NCBI GenBank assembly: GCA_964632205.1
Contig: CAZWBE010000003.1
Span: 1-64,000, forward strand
Length of the DNA: 64,000 bases
Direction: 5' to 3'
DNA from: CALLVF01 sp964632205
GTDB taxonomy: Bacteria > Patescibacteriota > Microgenomatia > UBA1406 > GWC2-37-13
The notes below the pieces were generated by a model, which saw only the letters and a list, made by a program, of their open reading frames with translations, did no database searches and was not told where the DNA came from. Shown piece after piece: positions 42,240-51,178 of this stretch (the stretch's first letter is position 1; each line of letters opens with the position of its first letter). The position numbers and the translations under genes are program-made.

Positions 42240-44432
42240 CTAAAGTTTAACTATTTGAGGGATTTCTTTATCGTGGTTACAGTCGACGCAATACATTCCG
42301 AACATATCCTTAATAATTATTTTTTCTTTCATTTCAATTTCAGGCCAATTAGGCGGAGCTAATTTGTCATCCTTTGTTACTGGGACAATCATTTTAGTAA
42401 CATTTGTTTCTTTTATTTCTGTTCCTTTAATAAAATACTCAAATCTCGATTGACAACTTTTTTCCCCATCGTTTGTTGTTACTAATAAATCTCCCGTCTC
42501 CCAACAAACTTGTTTACCAACGACGTTTTCTGGTTTAACCGGCCAAATATCCGGTTGATTTTTTAACACGTAGCTTATCACTCGATTCCAAATTGGAGCG
42601 GCGCCAGTAATACCTGATGTTAGATAAGGATGCATAGGACTATTATCATTATTACCGACCCAAACGGCAACGAGGAAATTAGGAGTGAAACCAATTGTCC
42701 AGTTATCTCTTTTATCATCAGTAGTGCCAGTTTTGACAGAAACAGCAAAATTGGGAATATTAAGATAAGATGAATGTCCAAAGGCAGCGCTTCTTGCGTT
42801 GTTATCAAGGAGAATATGAGAAATTAAAAAGGCTGTTTCTTGAGAAATCGCTCTTTTGCCAGGAATAGCTAAGAAATTAGGAGATTTGATGGGTTTTTTG
42901 ACATCCTTTACGAAATTAGGATCTTTAAACTCATATATTTTTTTTTCAAATTTATCTTCAATTTTTAGGATTGAGTTGAGCTTTCGAGGGATGCCGCGGT
43001 TGGCAAAAGCAGAGAAGGCTTGGGCCATCTCAGTCATTCGGGTTTCGCCGCCTCCTAAGGTTAAAGACAAGCCGTATTTTTTTGGGTCAGAAAAGGTGGT
43101 GATAGTAAAGGCAGAAGCTGAGGCAATAAAATTTTCAACACCGTTAAGGGCAAGCATTTTTACTGCCGGGATATTGTAGGAATTGCCCAAAGCGAATCTG
43201 AGTTGAACTGGACCATGAAATTGTCCATCATAATTTTGGGGGCAATAAGTAGCTGGTTGACCGGGAGCCGTAAAACAAGTGGGCACATCGAGAAAGACAG
43301 TTGCTGGAGTGACTAATTTTCTTTCTAAACCAATGGCGTAATTAATTGGTTTAATTGCTGAACCAGGTTGACGGAGAGCCGTGGTAACATTAAAAGCACC
43401 GCTGCCGGTGGCAAAATAATCAACAGAACCAACCATGGCTAAAATTTCTCCCGTTGGTGGTCGGGTGACTAAGAGAGCACCATTACTCACCTTAAGATTT
43501 TTTATTTTTTCTATCTCTTCTTTTAATATTTTTTCCGCTTCTTCTTGGATATCTAAATCGAGAGTGGTGATTACTTTTAATCCTCCTTCCTCCACAGCTT
43601 TGATTCCGTATTTTTCCTCCAATTGTTTTTTAATATAAAACACAAAATGAGGCGCTTTAATTTTAGAAGTTGGTGGCTTAATTTTTAATTCTTTTTTTAT
43701 GGCTGTTTCAAAAGTTTTTTTATTAATATATTTTTGTTGATACATGGCTTTTAGTACGTCATTTCTTCTTTTTTTGGCTAAGTCTGGGTTAGTGTAAGGA
43801 GAGTAAAGAGATGGTGCCTGCGGCAAACCAGCCAACAGAGCCGCTTCTTCAAGGTTTAAACTAGCAGCTTTTTTGTCAAAATATCTTTTGGCGGCTTCTT
43901 CAATTCCATAAGCAGCGCCACCATAGGGGACTTGGTTAAGATAAAGTTCTAAGATTTCATCTTTAGTAAAAATTCTTTCTGTCCATAAGGCTAAAATCAT
44001 TTCTCTAATTTTTCTTCTGATAGTTCGCTCCGGGCTTAAAAGAGATGATTTGACTAATTGTTGGGTAATTGTTGAGCCGCCTTGAACTTTTCCGGTTAAG
44101 ATCATATCTTTGACAGCGCGCATTATACCACCAAAAATTGAGATGCCGGAGTGTTTATAAAAATCTTTATCTTCAGTAGCAATCGTCGCCTGTCTAACGA
44201 AGGGAGGCAAGTCTTTTAGTTTAACAGGAGTGCGGTTTTGTTCGCGAAAAATTTCGTAAAGTAGTTTACCGTTTCGGTCTAGAATATGAGTTGAAAGAGG
44301 AATAATTTTATAATTTCTTAAACTTTGGGGTGAAGGCAGGTCGTAAAAGATGTAAATGAGTACCGAAAGGATGACAATGAGAAAAAAAAGAAAAAAAAAC
44401 AGTTTTTTATTTCGAGCAAAATAATTACCCAT
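42240..44432 (-). CDS. Class A penicillin-binding protein (PBP1A type)
   Basis: Polymerises and cross-links peptidoglycan. About 730 aa from the ATG at 44430-44432; an upstream TTG is less likely. Membrane anchor at residues 9-28. GT51 domain: ATEDKDFYKHSGIS (catalytic Glu), GGSTITQQLVKS, RKIREMILALWTE, LYLNQVPYGG. Transpeptidase: Ser in RQPGSAIKPINY, SxN in LGNSYNIPAVK, KTGT in SVKTGTTDDKRDNW. A C-terminal tail follows with CxxC-like CVDCNHDKE. The metG stop lies 20 bp upstream, so the two are co-transcribed. Confidence 0.94.
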   Translation of the reverse strand: MGNYFARNKKLFFFLFFLIVILSVLIYIFYDLPSPQSLRNYKIIPLSTHILDRNGKLLYEIFREQNRTPVKLKDLPPFVRQATIATEDKDFYKHSGISIFGGIMRAVKDMILTGKVQGGSTITQQLVKSSLLSPERTIRRKIREMILALWTERIFTKDEILELYLNQVPYGGAAYGIEEAAKRYFDKKAASLNLEEAALLAGLPQAPSLYSPYTNPDLAKKRRNDVLKAMYQQKYINKKTFETAIKKELKIKPPTSKIKAPHFVFYIKKQLEEKYGIKAVEEGGLKVITTLDLDIQEEAEKILKEEIEKIKNLKVSNGALLVTRPPTGEILAMVGSVDYFATGSGAFNVTTALRQPGSAIKPINYAIGLERKLVTPATVFLDVPTCFTAPGQPATYCPQNYDGQFHGPVQLRFALGNSYNIPAVKMLALNGVENFIASASAFTITTFSDPKKYGLSLTLGGGETRMTEMAQAFSAFANRGIPRKLNSILKIEDKFEKKIYEFKDPNFVKDVKKPIKSPNFLAIPGKRAISQETAFLISHILLDNNARSAAFGHSSYLNIPNFAVSVKTGTTDDKRDNWTIGFTPNFLVAVWVGNNDNSPMHPYLTSGITGAAPIWNRVISYVLKNQPDIWPVKPENVVGKQVCWETGDLLVTTNDGEKSCQSRFEYFIKGTEIKETNVTKMIVPVTKDDKLAPPNWPEIEMKEKIIIKDMFGMYCVDCNHDKEIPQIVKL

Positions 44433-44451
44433 AGATACATATTTTAACAAG

Positions 44452-45876
44452 TTATTGGCTGTTGGAAAGTCGAGGAAAAAGAGGCTGGATTTTTTTTATT
44501 TTTCCGGAAGTGGCTTTACTAATTTTTTCGGCAGTGGTAGGTAAAAAAGGTTTTAGTTCATATGCAATTAGATTTAGTTCTCTCAGAGATGAAATTAAGA
44601 ATTCTTTTCTTTCTATTGGATTTTTATTCCAAGGAGCAAAATTATCGATTTTTTTATTTAAATTTTTAATTTTTTTCCAGATATTTTCTAAAATGAGATT
44701 AAATTGAAAAGCATTAAATTTTTCAATAGTTTGTTTATCCCATTGGTGAGATATCTTACTATTGAGTACTAAATTATCCTCTTCGCCTAATTTAGTTAAA
44801 CGAAGGACTAAATTTCCCAATTCATTGGCTAAATCTGAGTGATAAATTTCTTTCATTCTGCTCTCTGAATAATCACCATCATTAAATGGGGGAATCTCTC
44901 GTAGTAAATAATAACGAACGGCATCGACGCCATATTTTTTAATCAAATCAAATGGACTGATAAAATTACCCAAGCTTTTACTTATTTTTTGACCATTAGC
45001 AGTGATGAAACCATGGATGATTATTTGCCGAGAATTGGGTAAACCGGCAGACATTAACATTGCTTGCCAAATGGCAGCTTGTTGTCTAAGATTATCTTTA
45101 CCGGCCACCTGGATTCCTGGCCACCATTGATTGAACTCTTTCTCATTATTAGGCCAACCTAGAGTTGATACATAAAAAACAAGGGCGTCAAACCATACAT
45201 ACATAACGTGTTTTGAATCCTCCGGGACATCGACTCCCCACGGCATTTTTTCTTTTAAGCGAGAAATACTAAAGTCTTTCAAGCCACTTTTTACAAAATT
45301 TTTAATTTCATTAAATCGCTCTGGCGGGAGGATGAAGTGAGGGTTTCTTTGGTAAAGTTCTAAAAGTTTATCTTGATATCGAGAAAATCTAAAGAAATAA
45401 TTTTCCTCCTTATAAATTTCAATTTTAAGATTTGGGTGGATTGGACAGGAGTTATTAATCAACTCTGAATCAGTTTTCTCCAATTCGCACCCGACACAAT
45501 ATTTTACCTGATAATTTTTTTTGTAAATATCACCATTTTTAAAACACCGTCGCCAAAATTCTTGGGCGGCTTTTATATGATTTAGATTAGTGGTGCGAAT
45601 AAAGTGAGTGGTGCTTAAATTTAAAGCAGATTTAAGTTCTTCAAATTTTTTAGCATATTGATCACAATATTCTTGAGGATCTTTTTTTTCAGATAGGGCT
45701 TTGCGATAAATTTTTAATCCGTGTTCATCAGTTCCAAATCCAAAAGCAACTTCATAACCAAGTAATTTTTTGTAACGAGCAATGACGTCAGCTTGAATAA
45801 TTTCCAAGGCAAAACCGATGTGAGGATCAGCATTGACATAAGGCGCCGTGGTAGTGATGTAGAAAAATTTTTTCAT
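44452..45876 (-). CDS. metG: Methionyl-tRNA synthetase without C-terminal tRNA-binding domain
   Basis: 474 aa. HIGH motif as ADPHIGFALE, KMSKS as KISKSLGN, and a zinc knuckle CVGCELEKTDSELINNSCPIHP in the connective peptide. The anticodon-binding helical domain ends near FLPTTAEKISKATSGKIKKIQPLFPRL and the protein stops there. The EMAP-II-like domain often appended is encoded separately at 2849-3187. The start overlaps the upstream small membrane gene by 4 nt. Confidence 0.95.
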   Translation of the reverse strand: MKKFFYITTTAPYVNADPHIGFALEIIQADVIARYKKLLGYEVAFGFGTDEHGLKIYRKALSEKKDPQEYCDQYAKKFEELKSALNLSTTHFIRTTNLNHIKAAQEFWRRCFKNGDIYKKNYQVKYCVGCELEKTDSELINNSCPIHPNLKIEIYKEENYFFRFSRYQDKLLELYQRNPHFILPPERFNEIKNFVKSGLKDFSISRLKEKMPWGVDVPEDSKHVMYVWFDALVFYVSTLGWPNNEKEFNQWWPGIQVAGKDNLRQQAAIWQAMLMSAGLPNSRQIIIHGFITANGQKISKSLGNFISPFDLIKKYGVDAVRYYLLREIPPFNDGDYSESRMKEIYHSDLANELGNLVLRLTKLGEEDNLVLNSKISHQWDKQTIEKFNAFQFNLILENIWKKIKNLNKKIDNFAPWNKNPIERKEFLISSLRELNLIAYELKPFLPTTAEKISKATSGKIKKIQPLFPRLSNSQ

Positions 45877-46148
45877 TTAATTAAGATAAGAATTCCCAGA
45901 ATTAAACTAATCGTTAGAATCAGATTAATTATATCAAAAAGATCTAAGGCTAAAAGCGTTAATAAGATAAAACTTGTTAAAAAGATAACAAAGCTATATT
46001 TTTTAGGGAGAAAAAAGCTAGTTAGAGAGGAGACTAATAGACTTAATAAAGAAATAAAAATAAAAATAATCATCCAGTGAGTCGGAGGAATGTACAAAAT
46101 TATACCAGTAAGAAATAATGTGAAAAGAATAACCCTTGCAAGTTTCAT
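45873..46148 (-). CDS. Small hydrophobic membrane protein, unknown
   Basis: Not recognised. 91 aa with about three or four membrane segments (residues 5-20, 23-48, 52-72, 73-90), almost no polar residues apart from PPTHW near 22-26. The ATG at 46146-46148 and a 4-nt overlap with metG (stop on start) support a real, translated gene heading the metG-PBP operon. Divergent from rpsO, with only 24 bp between start codons. Confidence 0.6.
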   Translation of the reverse strand: MKLARVILFTLFLTGIILYIPPTHWMIIFIFISLLSLLVSSLTSFFLPKKYSFVIFLTSFILLTLLALDLFDIINLILTISLILGILILIK

Positions 46149-46164
46149 TCTCTTCTATTATAAT
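46136..46164 (+). promoter_or_regulatory. rpsO promoter, leaderless
   Basis: TTGCAA (46136-46141), 17-nt spacer, perfect TATAAT (46159-46164), then 8 nt to the rpsO ATG at 46173. Transcription should start within a base or two of the ATG, and no Shine-Dalgarno is possible. The promoter overlaps the 5' end of the divergent small membrane gene. Confidence 0.8.
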
Positions 46165-46172
46165 GGTAAACT

Positions 46173-46442
46173 ATGGCTGATTTAAGTGATGATAAACAGA
46201 AAATTATTGAGAGATTTGCTCAAAAAAAAGGCGACACCGGTTCACCTGAAGTTCAAGCCGCCCTTTTAACTTATAAGATAAATAAATTAGTCAAACATTT
46301 GGAAGAGAATAAGAAAGACAATCATTCAAGACGGGGTTTACTTAAAGTTATTGCCAAAAGAAGAAGAATTTTAAATTATCTTCAAAAATTAGATGAAAAA
46401 AGATATAAAAAATTGATCAAAGAATTAGGACTGAAGAAATAA
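46173..46442 (+). CDS. rpsO: Ribosomal protein S15 (uS15)
   Basis: 89 aa, exactly the usual length; binds 16S rRNA in the small subunit. Seen: AQKKGDTGSPEVQAALLTYKINKLVKHLEENKKDNHSRRGLLKVIAKRRRILNYLQ, with the family signature including HSRRGLL. Followed after one base by pnp, the conserved rpsO-pnp pair. With a leaderless mRNA the E. coli style S15 feedback pseudoknot in the leader cannot exist here. Confidence 0.98.
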   Translation: MADLSDDKQKIIERFAQKKGDTGSPEVQAALLTYKINKLVKHLEENKKDNHSRRGLLKVIAKRRRILNYLQKLDEKRYKKLIKELGLKK

Positions 46443-46443
46443 A

Positions 46444-48528
46444 ATGAGCATAATAGAAGATTCTTTAGAAATTAATGGTCAACGATTAACTCTTCAAGCG
46501 GGAAAGTTAGCTAAGGCTGCTGATTCCTCAATCTTTGCCAGATTGGGAGATACATGTGTTCTAGTAACGGTTGCGACCGGACAAAATCGGAAAGATATCG
46601 ATTATTTACCTCTTTCAGTTGAATATGTAGAAAAGCTTTATGCAGGCGGAAGAATTAAGGGATCGCGGTGGGTGAAAAGAGAGGGTAGAGCCTCTGATGA
46701 CGCTATTTTAAAGGCGAGATTAATTGATCGTTCTATTCGTCCTCTTTTTCCAAAAAATTTTCACCAAGAAATTCAAATTATTGTAACGCTTCTTTCTGTT
46801 GATGCAGTTAATTCTCCCGAAATTCTTGCTGCTATTGCGACCTCCGCCGCCCTCCATTTGTCCTCTATTTCTTGGGATGGGCCAATTTCTACGATAAGAA
46901 TTGGTTACATAAAAAATGGCGGTGGGGATTCTTTTTTGATTAATCCCACAGAAGATGATCAAAAGTATTCAGTATTAGATTTAGTTATATCATCAACAAA
47001 AGAAAAAGTAGTAATGATTGAGGCAAAAACTGAAGAGTTGTCTGAGGATTTGATTAGCCAAGCGATAAAGAAAGCAAAGGAGGAGAATAAAAAAATTATT
47101 GAATTTATTGAGAGGTTAGGTGAAAAATTTGGTCAAAAGAAAAAGGATACAGAGGTTTTTTTATTTGATGAAAAGCTTTTGAATGTTTTAAAAAGAGATT
47201 TTAAGAAAAGGATAGAAGATTTAATTCTAATAAAAGCTGAGAAGGAAGATAATAATGAAGAGGCTCTTCAAGTCATGGTTGATGAGGTTATAAATAATCT
47301 GAAAGAAGAATTTGATCGCAAAACAGTCATTCAGGCAATTGATTACTTAGCTAAACAAGAAATAAGAGAGAGGATTTTAAAAACAAAAAAAAGAATTGAT
47401 GGTCGAGGAATAGATGAAATTCGACCAATATATTCGGAGGTATCGGTTTTACCGAGAACCCATGGTTCAGCAATTTTTTCTCGAGGCGAAACTCAAGTAA
47501 TGTCAATCGTTACTCTTGGCGCACCGAGTTTAGAACAATTAATTGAAAGTCCTGAAGGTGAAGAGGCTAAACGCTACATTCATCATTATTATATGCCTCC
47601 CTACTCAGTTGGTGAAGTTGGTCGTTTAGGCTGGCCCTCTCGTCGAGAGGTAGGCCATGGTGCTTTAGCAGAAAAGGCCTTGGAACCAGTTCTTCCTCTA
47701 GAGAAAGATTTTCCTTACACAATTCGGGTTGTTTCTGAAGTTTTGTCTTCTAATGGTTCGACCTCAATGGCTTCTACCTGTGGTTCCTCTCTGGCTCTTA
47801 TGGATGCCGGAGTTCCTATAAAAGCACCAGTGGCTGGTGTAGCGATGGGGCTTTTGACTAAAAGTGATAAAGATTACCTGATTTTGACTGACATTACCGG
47901 AATAGAAGATTTTTCTGGAGAAATGGATTTTAAAATTGCTGGAACAGAAAGAGGAGTAACCGCTATTCAGCTTGATGTAAAAAACAATGGTTTAACCGAT
48001 GAGATGATTGACGCAACTTTTATTAAAGCAAGAAAAGCAAGGATATTTATTTTAGAGGAAATGAAAAAAACAATTACTAGACCACGGAGTCAGATTTCCC
48101 AATATGCTCCTAAAGTGGTGGTTTTAACTCCCCCGATTGAGAAAATTGGAGAGATAATCGGTCCTGGCGGTAAAAACATTCGAACTTTAATTAATAAAAC
48201 CGGCGTTGATATTAATATTGATGATGATGGTAAGGTAACGATAAGTGGCATTAATAAAGATAAAGTAGAGGAAGCAGTTACTGCCATTGAGAATATTACC
48301 CAAGATATTAAGATAGGTGATGAATTCGAAGGAATTGTTAAGAGAATTTTACCTTTTGGCGCTTTTGTTGAAATTTTGCCGGGTAAGGAAGGATTGGTTC
48401 ATGTTTCCAAAATGGGTCGAGGGTTTATTCGTGATCCTCATCGGGTTGTTAAAGTCGGTCAAAAAGTTAAAGTCCACGTTTATCAGATAGATAGCCAAGG
48501 TAGAATAAATTTACAGATAATTCCTTGA
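46444..48528 (+). CDS. pnp: Polynucleotide phosphorylase
   Basis: 3'-5' exoribonuclease and RNA tailing enzyme. 694 aa. Two RNase PH domains with FxLGxxTVLV-type starts (LGDTCVLVTVATGQN, and FSRGETQVMSIVTLG), RREVGHGALAEKAL, DFSGEMDFKIAGTERGVTAIQLD (active-site acidic residues), then KH (IIGPGGKNIRTLINKTG) and S1 (FEGIVKRILPFGAFVEILPGKEGLVHVSKM). Full length. The gap downstream of it is not coding apart from a relic. Confidence 0.97.
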   Translation: MSIIEDSLEINGQRLTLQAGKLAKAADSSIFARLGDTCVLVTVATGQNRKDIDYLPLSVEYVEKLYAGGRIKGSRWVKREGRASDDAILKARLIDRSIRPLFPKNFHQEIQIIVTLLSVDAVNSPEILAAIATSAALHLSSISWDGPISTIRIGYIKNGGGDSFLINPTEDDQKYSVLDLVISSTKEKVVMIEAKTEELSEDLISQAIKKAKEENKKIIEFIERLGEKFGQKKKDTEVFLFDEKLLNVLKRDFKKRIEDLILIKAEKEDNNEEALQVMVDEVINNLKEEFDRKTVIQAIDYLAKQEIRERILKTKKRIDGRGIDEIRPIYSEVSVLPRTHGSAIFSRGETQVMSIVTLGAPSLEQLIESPEGEEAKRYIHHYYMPPYSVGEVGRLGWPSRREVGHGALAEKALEPVLPLEKDFPYTIRVVSEVLSSNGSTSMASTCGSSLALMDAGVPIKAPVAGVAMGLLTKSDKDYLILTDITGIEDFSGEMDFKIAGTERGVTAIQLDVKNNGLTDEMIDATFIKARKARIFILEEMKKTITRPRSQISQYAPKVVVLTPPIEKIGEIIGPGGKNIRTLINKTGVDINIDDDGKVTISGINKDKVEEAVTAIENITQDIKIGDEFEGIVKRILPFGAFVEILPGKEGLVHVSKMGRGFIRDPHRVVKVGQKVKVHVYQIDSQGRINLQIIP

Positions 48529-48649
48529 TTTTAGGTAAGTCACACTCTTTTGGAGTTGATACTCGTCATCAATATACCAGTTTCTTATCTACATAGTATT
48601 TCTTTTAAAAAAATGCCTTGTTTGGAAAGATAAAAGATAAAGGTAAAGG

Positions 48650-48847
48650 AAACATTACAAGATTGGAAATACAAGTATTAAATTTTTTAAAAAAATCGGG
48701 ATTTTTATTAGTATTAAAAGAAGTGCATACATATTACTTTACCAACATGAGAAGGGCATAAGTTTAACTAAAAAAAAATTATTAAATATTAAAGGAGGAA
48801 AATATTTAATTTATATTATAGCTGAAGAAATTGAATACGACGACTAG
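48650..48847 (+). pseudogene. Degenerate HicA-like toxin relic (tentative)
   Basis: In the 424-bp gap after pnp. One frame reads ITRLEIQVLNFLKKSGFLLV, then LKEVHTYYFTNMRRA and a stop (48759-48761). It resembles a HicA start (ITGxELIKxLxKxGFxLVxQxGSHxxF) with the catalytic GSH replaced by EVH. A second frame continues LLNIKGGKYLIYIIAEEIEYDD to a TAG at 48845-48847, like HicA's KKGTLxxIIxxAGI end. No start codon is seen. HicB is not visible. The assignment rests on pattern likeness only. Nothing was recognised in the remainder of the gap (48529-48649). Confidence 0.33.
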
Positions 48848-48914
48848 TTAAAAACCTATTTTTGTTTACCTATATGCAATGGATGAAATAAATAAGTATA
48901 AATTTATTATTAAG

Positions 48915-48944
48915 TTGCGTTTTTTGCTACAGATGTTGTAAAAT
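48915..48944 (+). promoter_or_regulatory. ftsK promoter, leaderless
   Basis: TTGCGT (48915-48920), 18-nt spacer, TAAAAT (48939-48944), then 8 nt of T/A to the ATG at 48953. The -10 is good and the -35 fair; no Shine-Dalgarno lies before the start. Confidence 0.55.
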
Positions 48945-48952
48945 TTTTTAAT

Positions 48953-51064
48953 ATGGCAAGAAGAAGAATGTTTCGAATACCATTTTTAAAATTTAAAATT
49001 AACAAGCAAACAGTTTTTAATATTCTTGGTTTATTGTTGCTAAGTATTGCTTTTGTTCTTCTTATTTCCTACCTGAAAAATTTTACTTCCCTTGAGGAGG
49101 GAAGACTTTTAACAAAAATCAACCAGTTTATTATTGTTAGATTTGGTGGTTTGGCAATTTTTCTGCCGTTAATTTTTTTCTTGATCGCTACTCATTTTTT
49201 TAACTCTAAAAGATTAAACTTTATTAAACTAAACATTACTTTAGGTATCATTTTAATTTTTATTTCTTTATTAGGAATTTTGCGAGGAGGTGATTATGGA
49301 AGGGCGATTTTTGATAATCTGAGTTTGGATTTTTCATTTCTTGGCGCGTTTGTTATTTTGGTGGGTATTTTTTTTATTGGTTTAATTCTTTTTTTAGATA
49401 CCTCCGTTGATTTGTTTGTTCTTTTTATTTTTAATTTTTTAAAATCATTTTTTCTGTTCATAAAAACATATCTATTTAGAACTTTTTTTTCTAATAAAGA
49501 AATACATCCAAAAGAGAAAGATAGCGCCGAAAAAAAGATTGATGAATTTATTGAGGATAAAAAAATTACCGAGAAAAAAGTCGAAGTAAAACCGCAAGTT
49601 ACTGCTCAAAATTTAGGAATAACAGTTCATCCTTTAACTGTTCATTCTAAAACTACATGGGTTTATCCTCCTTTAACTCTATTAACTGATATTTCACAAA
49701 AAGAGGCTGATAGAGGCGATGTGAATAGAAACGCTGATATTATTGAAAAAACTTTAGACAGTTTTGGTATTCGTGCCAAAGTGGTTGAGGTAAATTATGG
49801 ACCAGCGGTTACTCAATATGCTTTAAAAATTACTTTAGGAACAAAGCTATCTCGGATTACCGCTTTGGCTAATGATTTAGCCTTAGCTTTAGCGGCAACT
49901 ACCGGTCAAGTAAGAATTGAGGCGCCGATTCCTGGTCGATCTTTAGTGGGGATTGAAATTCCTAATCTTCGGCCGGAGATTGTTTCTTTAAAAAGATTAC
50001 TCACCGATACAGTTTTTACTAATAATAATGATCCTCTTTTAGTGCCTTTAGGGCTAGATGTTTCTGGAAATCCTCAGTCGGCCAGTATTAGCAGGATGCC
50101 CCATGTTTTAATTGCTGGAGCTACCGGTTCAGGTAAATCTGTTCTTTTAAATTCTTGGATCACCTCTTTTCTTTTTCGAACAAAACCAGAAGAATTAAGA
50201 TTAATTCTCGTTGACCCAAAAAGAGTCGAGTTAACTCTTTATAATGGCATACCTCATCTTTTAACCGAGGTGGTAGTTGAGGCGGAAAAGATTATTTCTG
50301 CCTTAAAATGGACTGTTTCAGAAATGGAAGCGCGTTACAAAGAGTTTGCGAAAGTTGGTGTCCGTAATCTTGAAGGCTATAATGCCCTAGAGGGAGTTAG
50401 AAAGAAACCGTATATTATTTTTATTATTGATGAGTTAGCGGATCTGATGGTTTTTGCTCCGGGAGACGCTGAGGATTTGATTACTCGAATTGCTCAAATG
50501 TCACGAGCAACAGGGATCCATTTGGTGTTAGCCACCCAACGACCATCAGTTGATGTAATTACCGGTTTGATGAAGGCAAATATTCCAACAAGAATTGCTT
50601 TTAATGTCTCTTCCATGGTTGATTCACGGGTAATTATTGATATGCCAGGGGCAGAAAAACTTTTGGGTCGGGGGGATATGCTTTATTTACCTCCAGATAA
50701 AGCGAAACCAGTCAGGATTCAAGGACCATTTGTTACCGAAAAGGATGTAAATAATGTTGTCAAATTTTTAAGGGCACAAATTCCTAATGTTCATTATACA
50801 GACGAGGTGGTTAACCAACCAGTGACGATTACTCATAAGTCTGGAACAATGTTAATTAATGGTGGTGAGCAAGATCCTTTATTTGAAAAAGCGTTAGAAA
50901 TTATTGTTCAGCATGACAAAGCTTCTGCTTCCCTTTTACAAAGACGTCTTTCTATAGGTTATAACCGAGCAGCTCGTTTACTCGATCAGTTAGAGGTGGC
51001 TGGGTATGTTGGTCCAGCAGAAGGATCAAAGCCGCGAGAAGTAATTAGAAGGCAAATAGAATAA
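48953..51064 (+). CDS. ftsK: DNA translocase FtsK/SpoIIIE
   Basis: Pumps chromosome ends through the closing septum. 703 aa. Four N-terminal membrane segments (residues 22-150), a charged linker, the alpha/beta motor with Walker A GATGSGKSVLLN, Walker B YIIFIIDELADLM and RMPHVLIAG, then a C-terminal gamma winged helix (DPLFEKALEIIVQHDKASASLLQRRLSIGYNRAARLLDQLE) for reading DNA polarity signals. Compact linker compared with E. coli. Monocistronic. Confidence 0.96.
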   Translation: MARRRMFRIPFLKFKINKQTVFNILGLLLLSIAFVLLISYLKNFTSLEEGRLLTKINQFIIVRFGGLAIFLPLIFFLIATHFFNSKRLNFIKLNITLGIILIFISLLGILRGGDYGRAIFDNLSLDFSFLGAFVILVGIFFIGLILFLDTSVDLFVLFIFNFLKSFFLFIKTYLFRTFFSNKEIHPKEKDSAEKKIDEFIEDKKITEKKVEVKPQVTAQNLGITVHPLTVHSKTTWVYPPLTLLTDISQKEADRGDVNRNADIIEKTLDSFGIRAKVVEVNYGPAVTQYALKITLGTKLSRITALANDLALALAATTGQVRIEAPIPGRSLVGIEIPNLRPEIVSLKRLLTDTVFTNNNDPLLVPLGLDVSGNPQSASISRMPHVLIAGATGSGKSVLLNSWITSFLFRTKPEELRLILVDPKRVELTLYNGIPHLLTEVVVEAEKIISALKWTVSEMEARYKEFAKVGVRNLEGYNALEGVRKKPYIIFIIDELADLMVFAPGDAEDLITRIAQMSRATGIHLVLATQRPSVDVITGLMKANIPTRIAFNVSSMVDSRVIIDMPGAEKLLGRGDMLYLPPDKAKPVRIQGPFVTEKDVNNVVKFLRAQIPNVHYTDEVVNQPVTITHKSGTMLINGGEQDPLFEKALEIIVQHDKASASLLQRRLSIGYNRAARLLDQLEVAGYVGPAEGSKPREVIRRQIE

Positions 51065-51178
51065 AAGCGACAAAAACTTCTAGTAAGATCTTAATGGCGG
51101 TTAAATTCTAAAAAAATTATTCTACCAATAATTAAATATTGTGGAAATTTAAATCTTATAACGTTATAACATCAAACT

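Noticed and set aside
40562..46172. T-box leaders before trpS, metG or alaS
   Set aside because: The upstream gaps are short or AT-rich and show no T-box sequence (TGGNACCGCG-like) or terminator.
51156..51169. TTATAACGTTATAA palindrome between ftsK and mltG
   Set aside because: A perfect 14-bp palindrome, but short, AT-rich and between convergent gene ends; too easily produced by chance to annotate.
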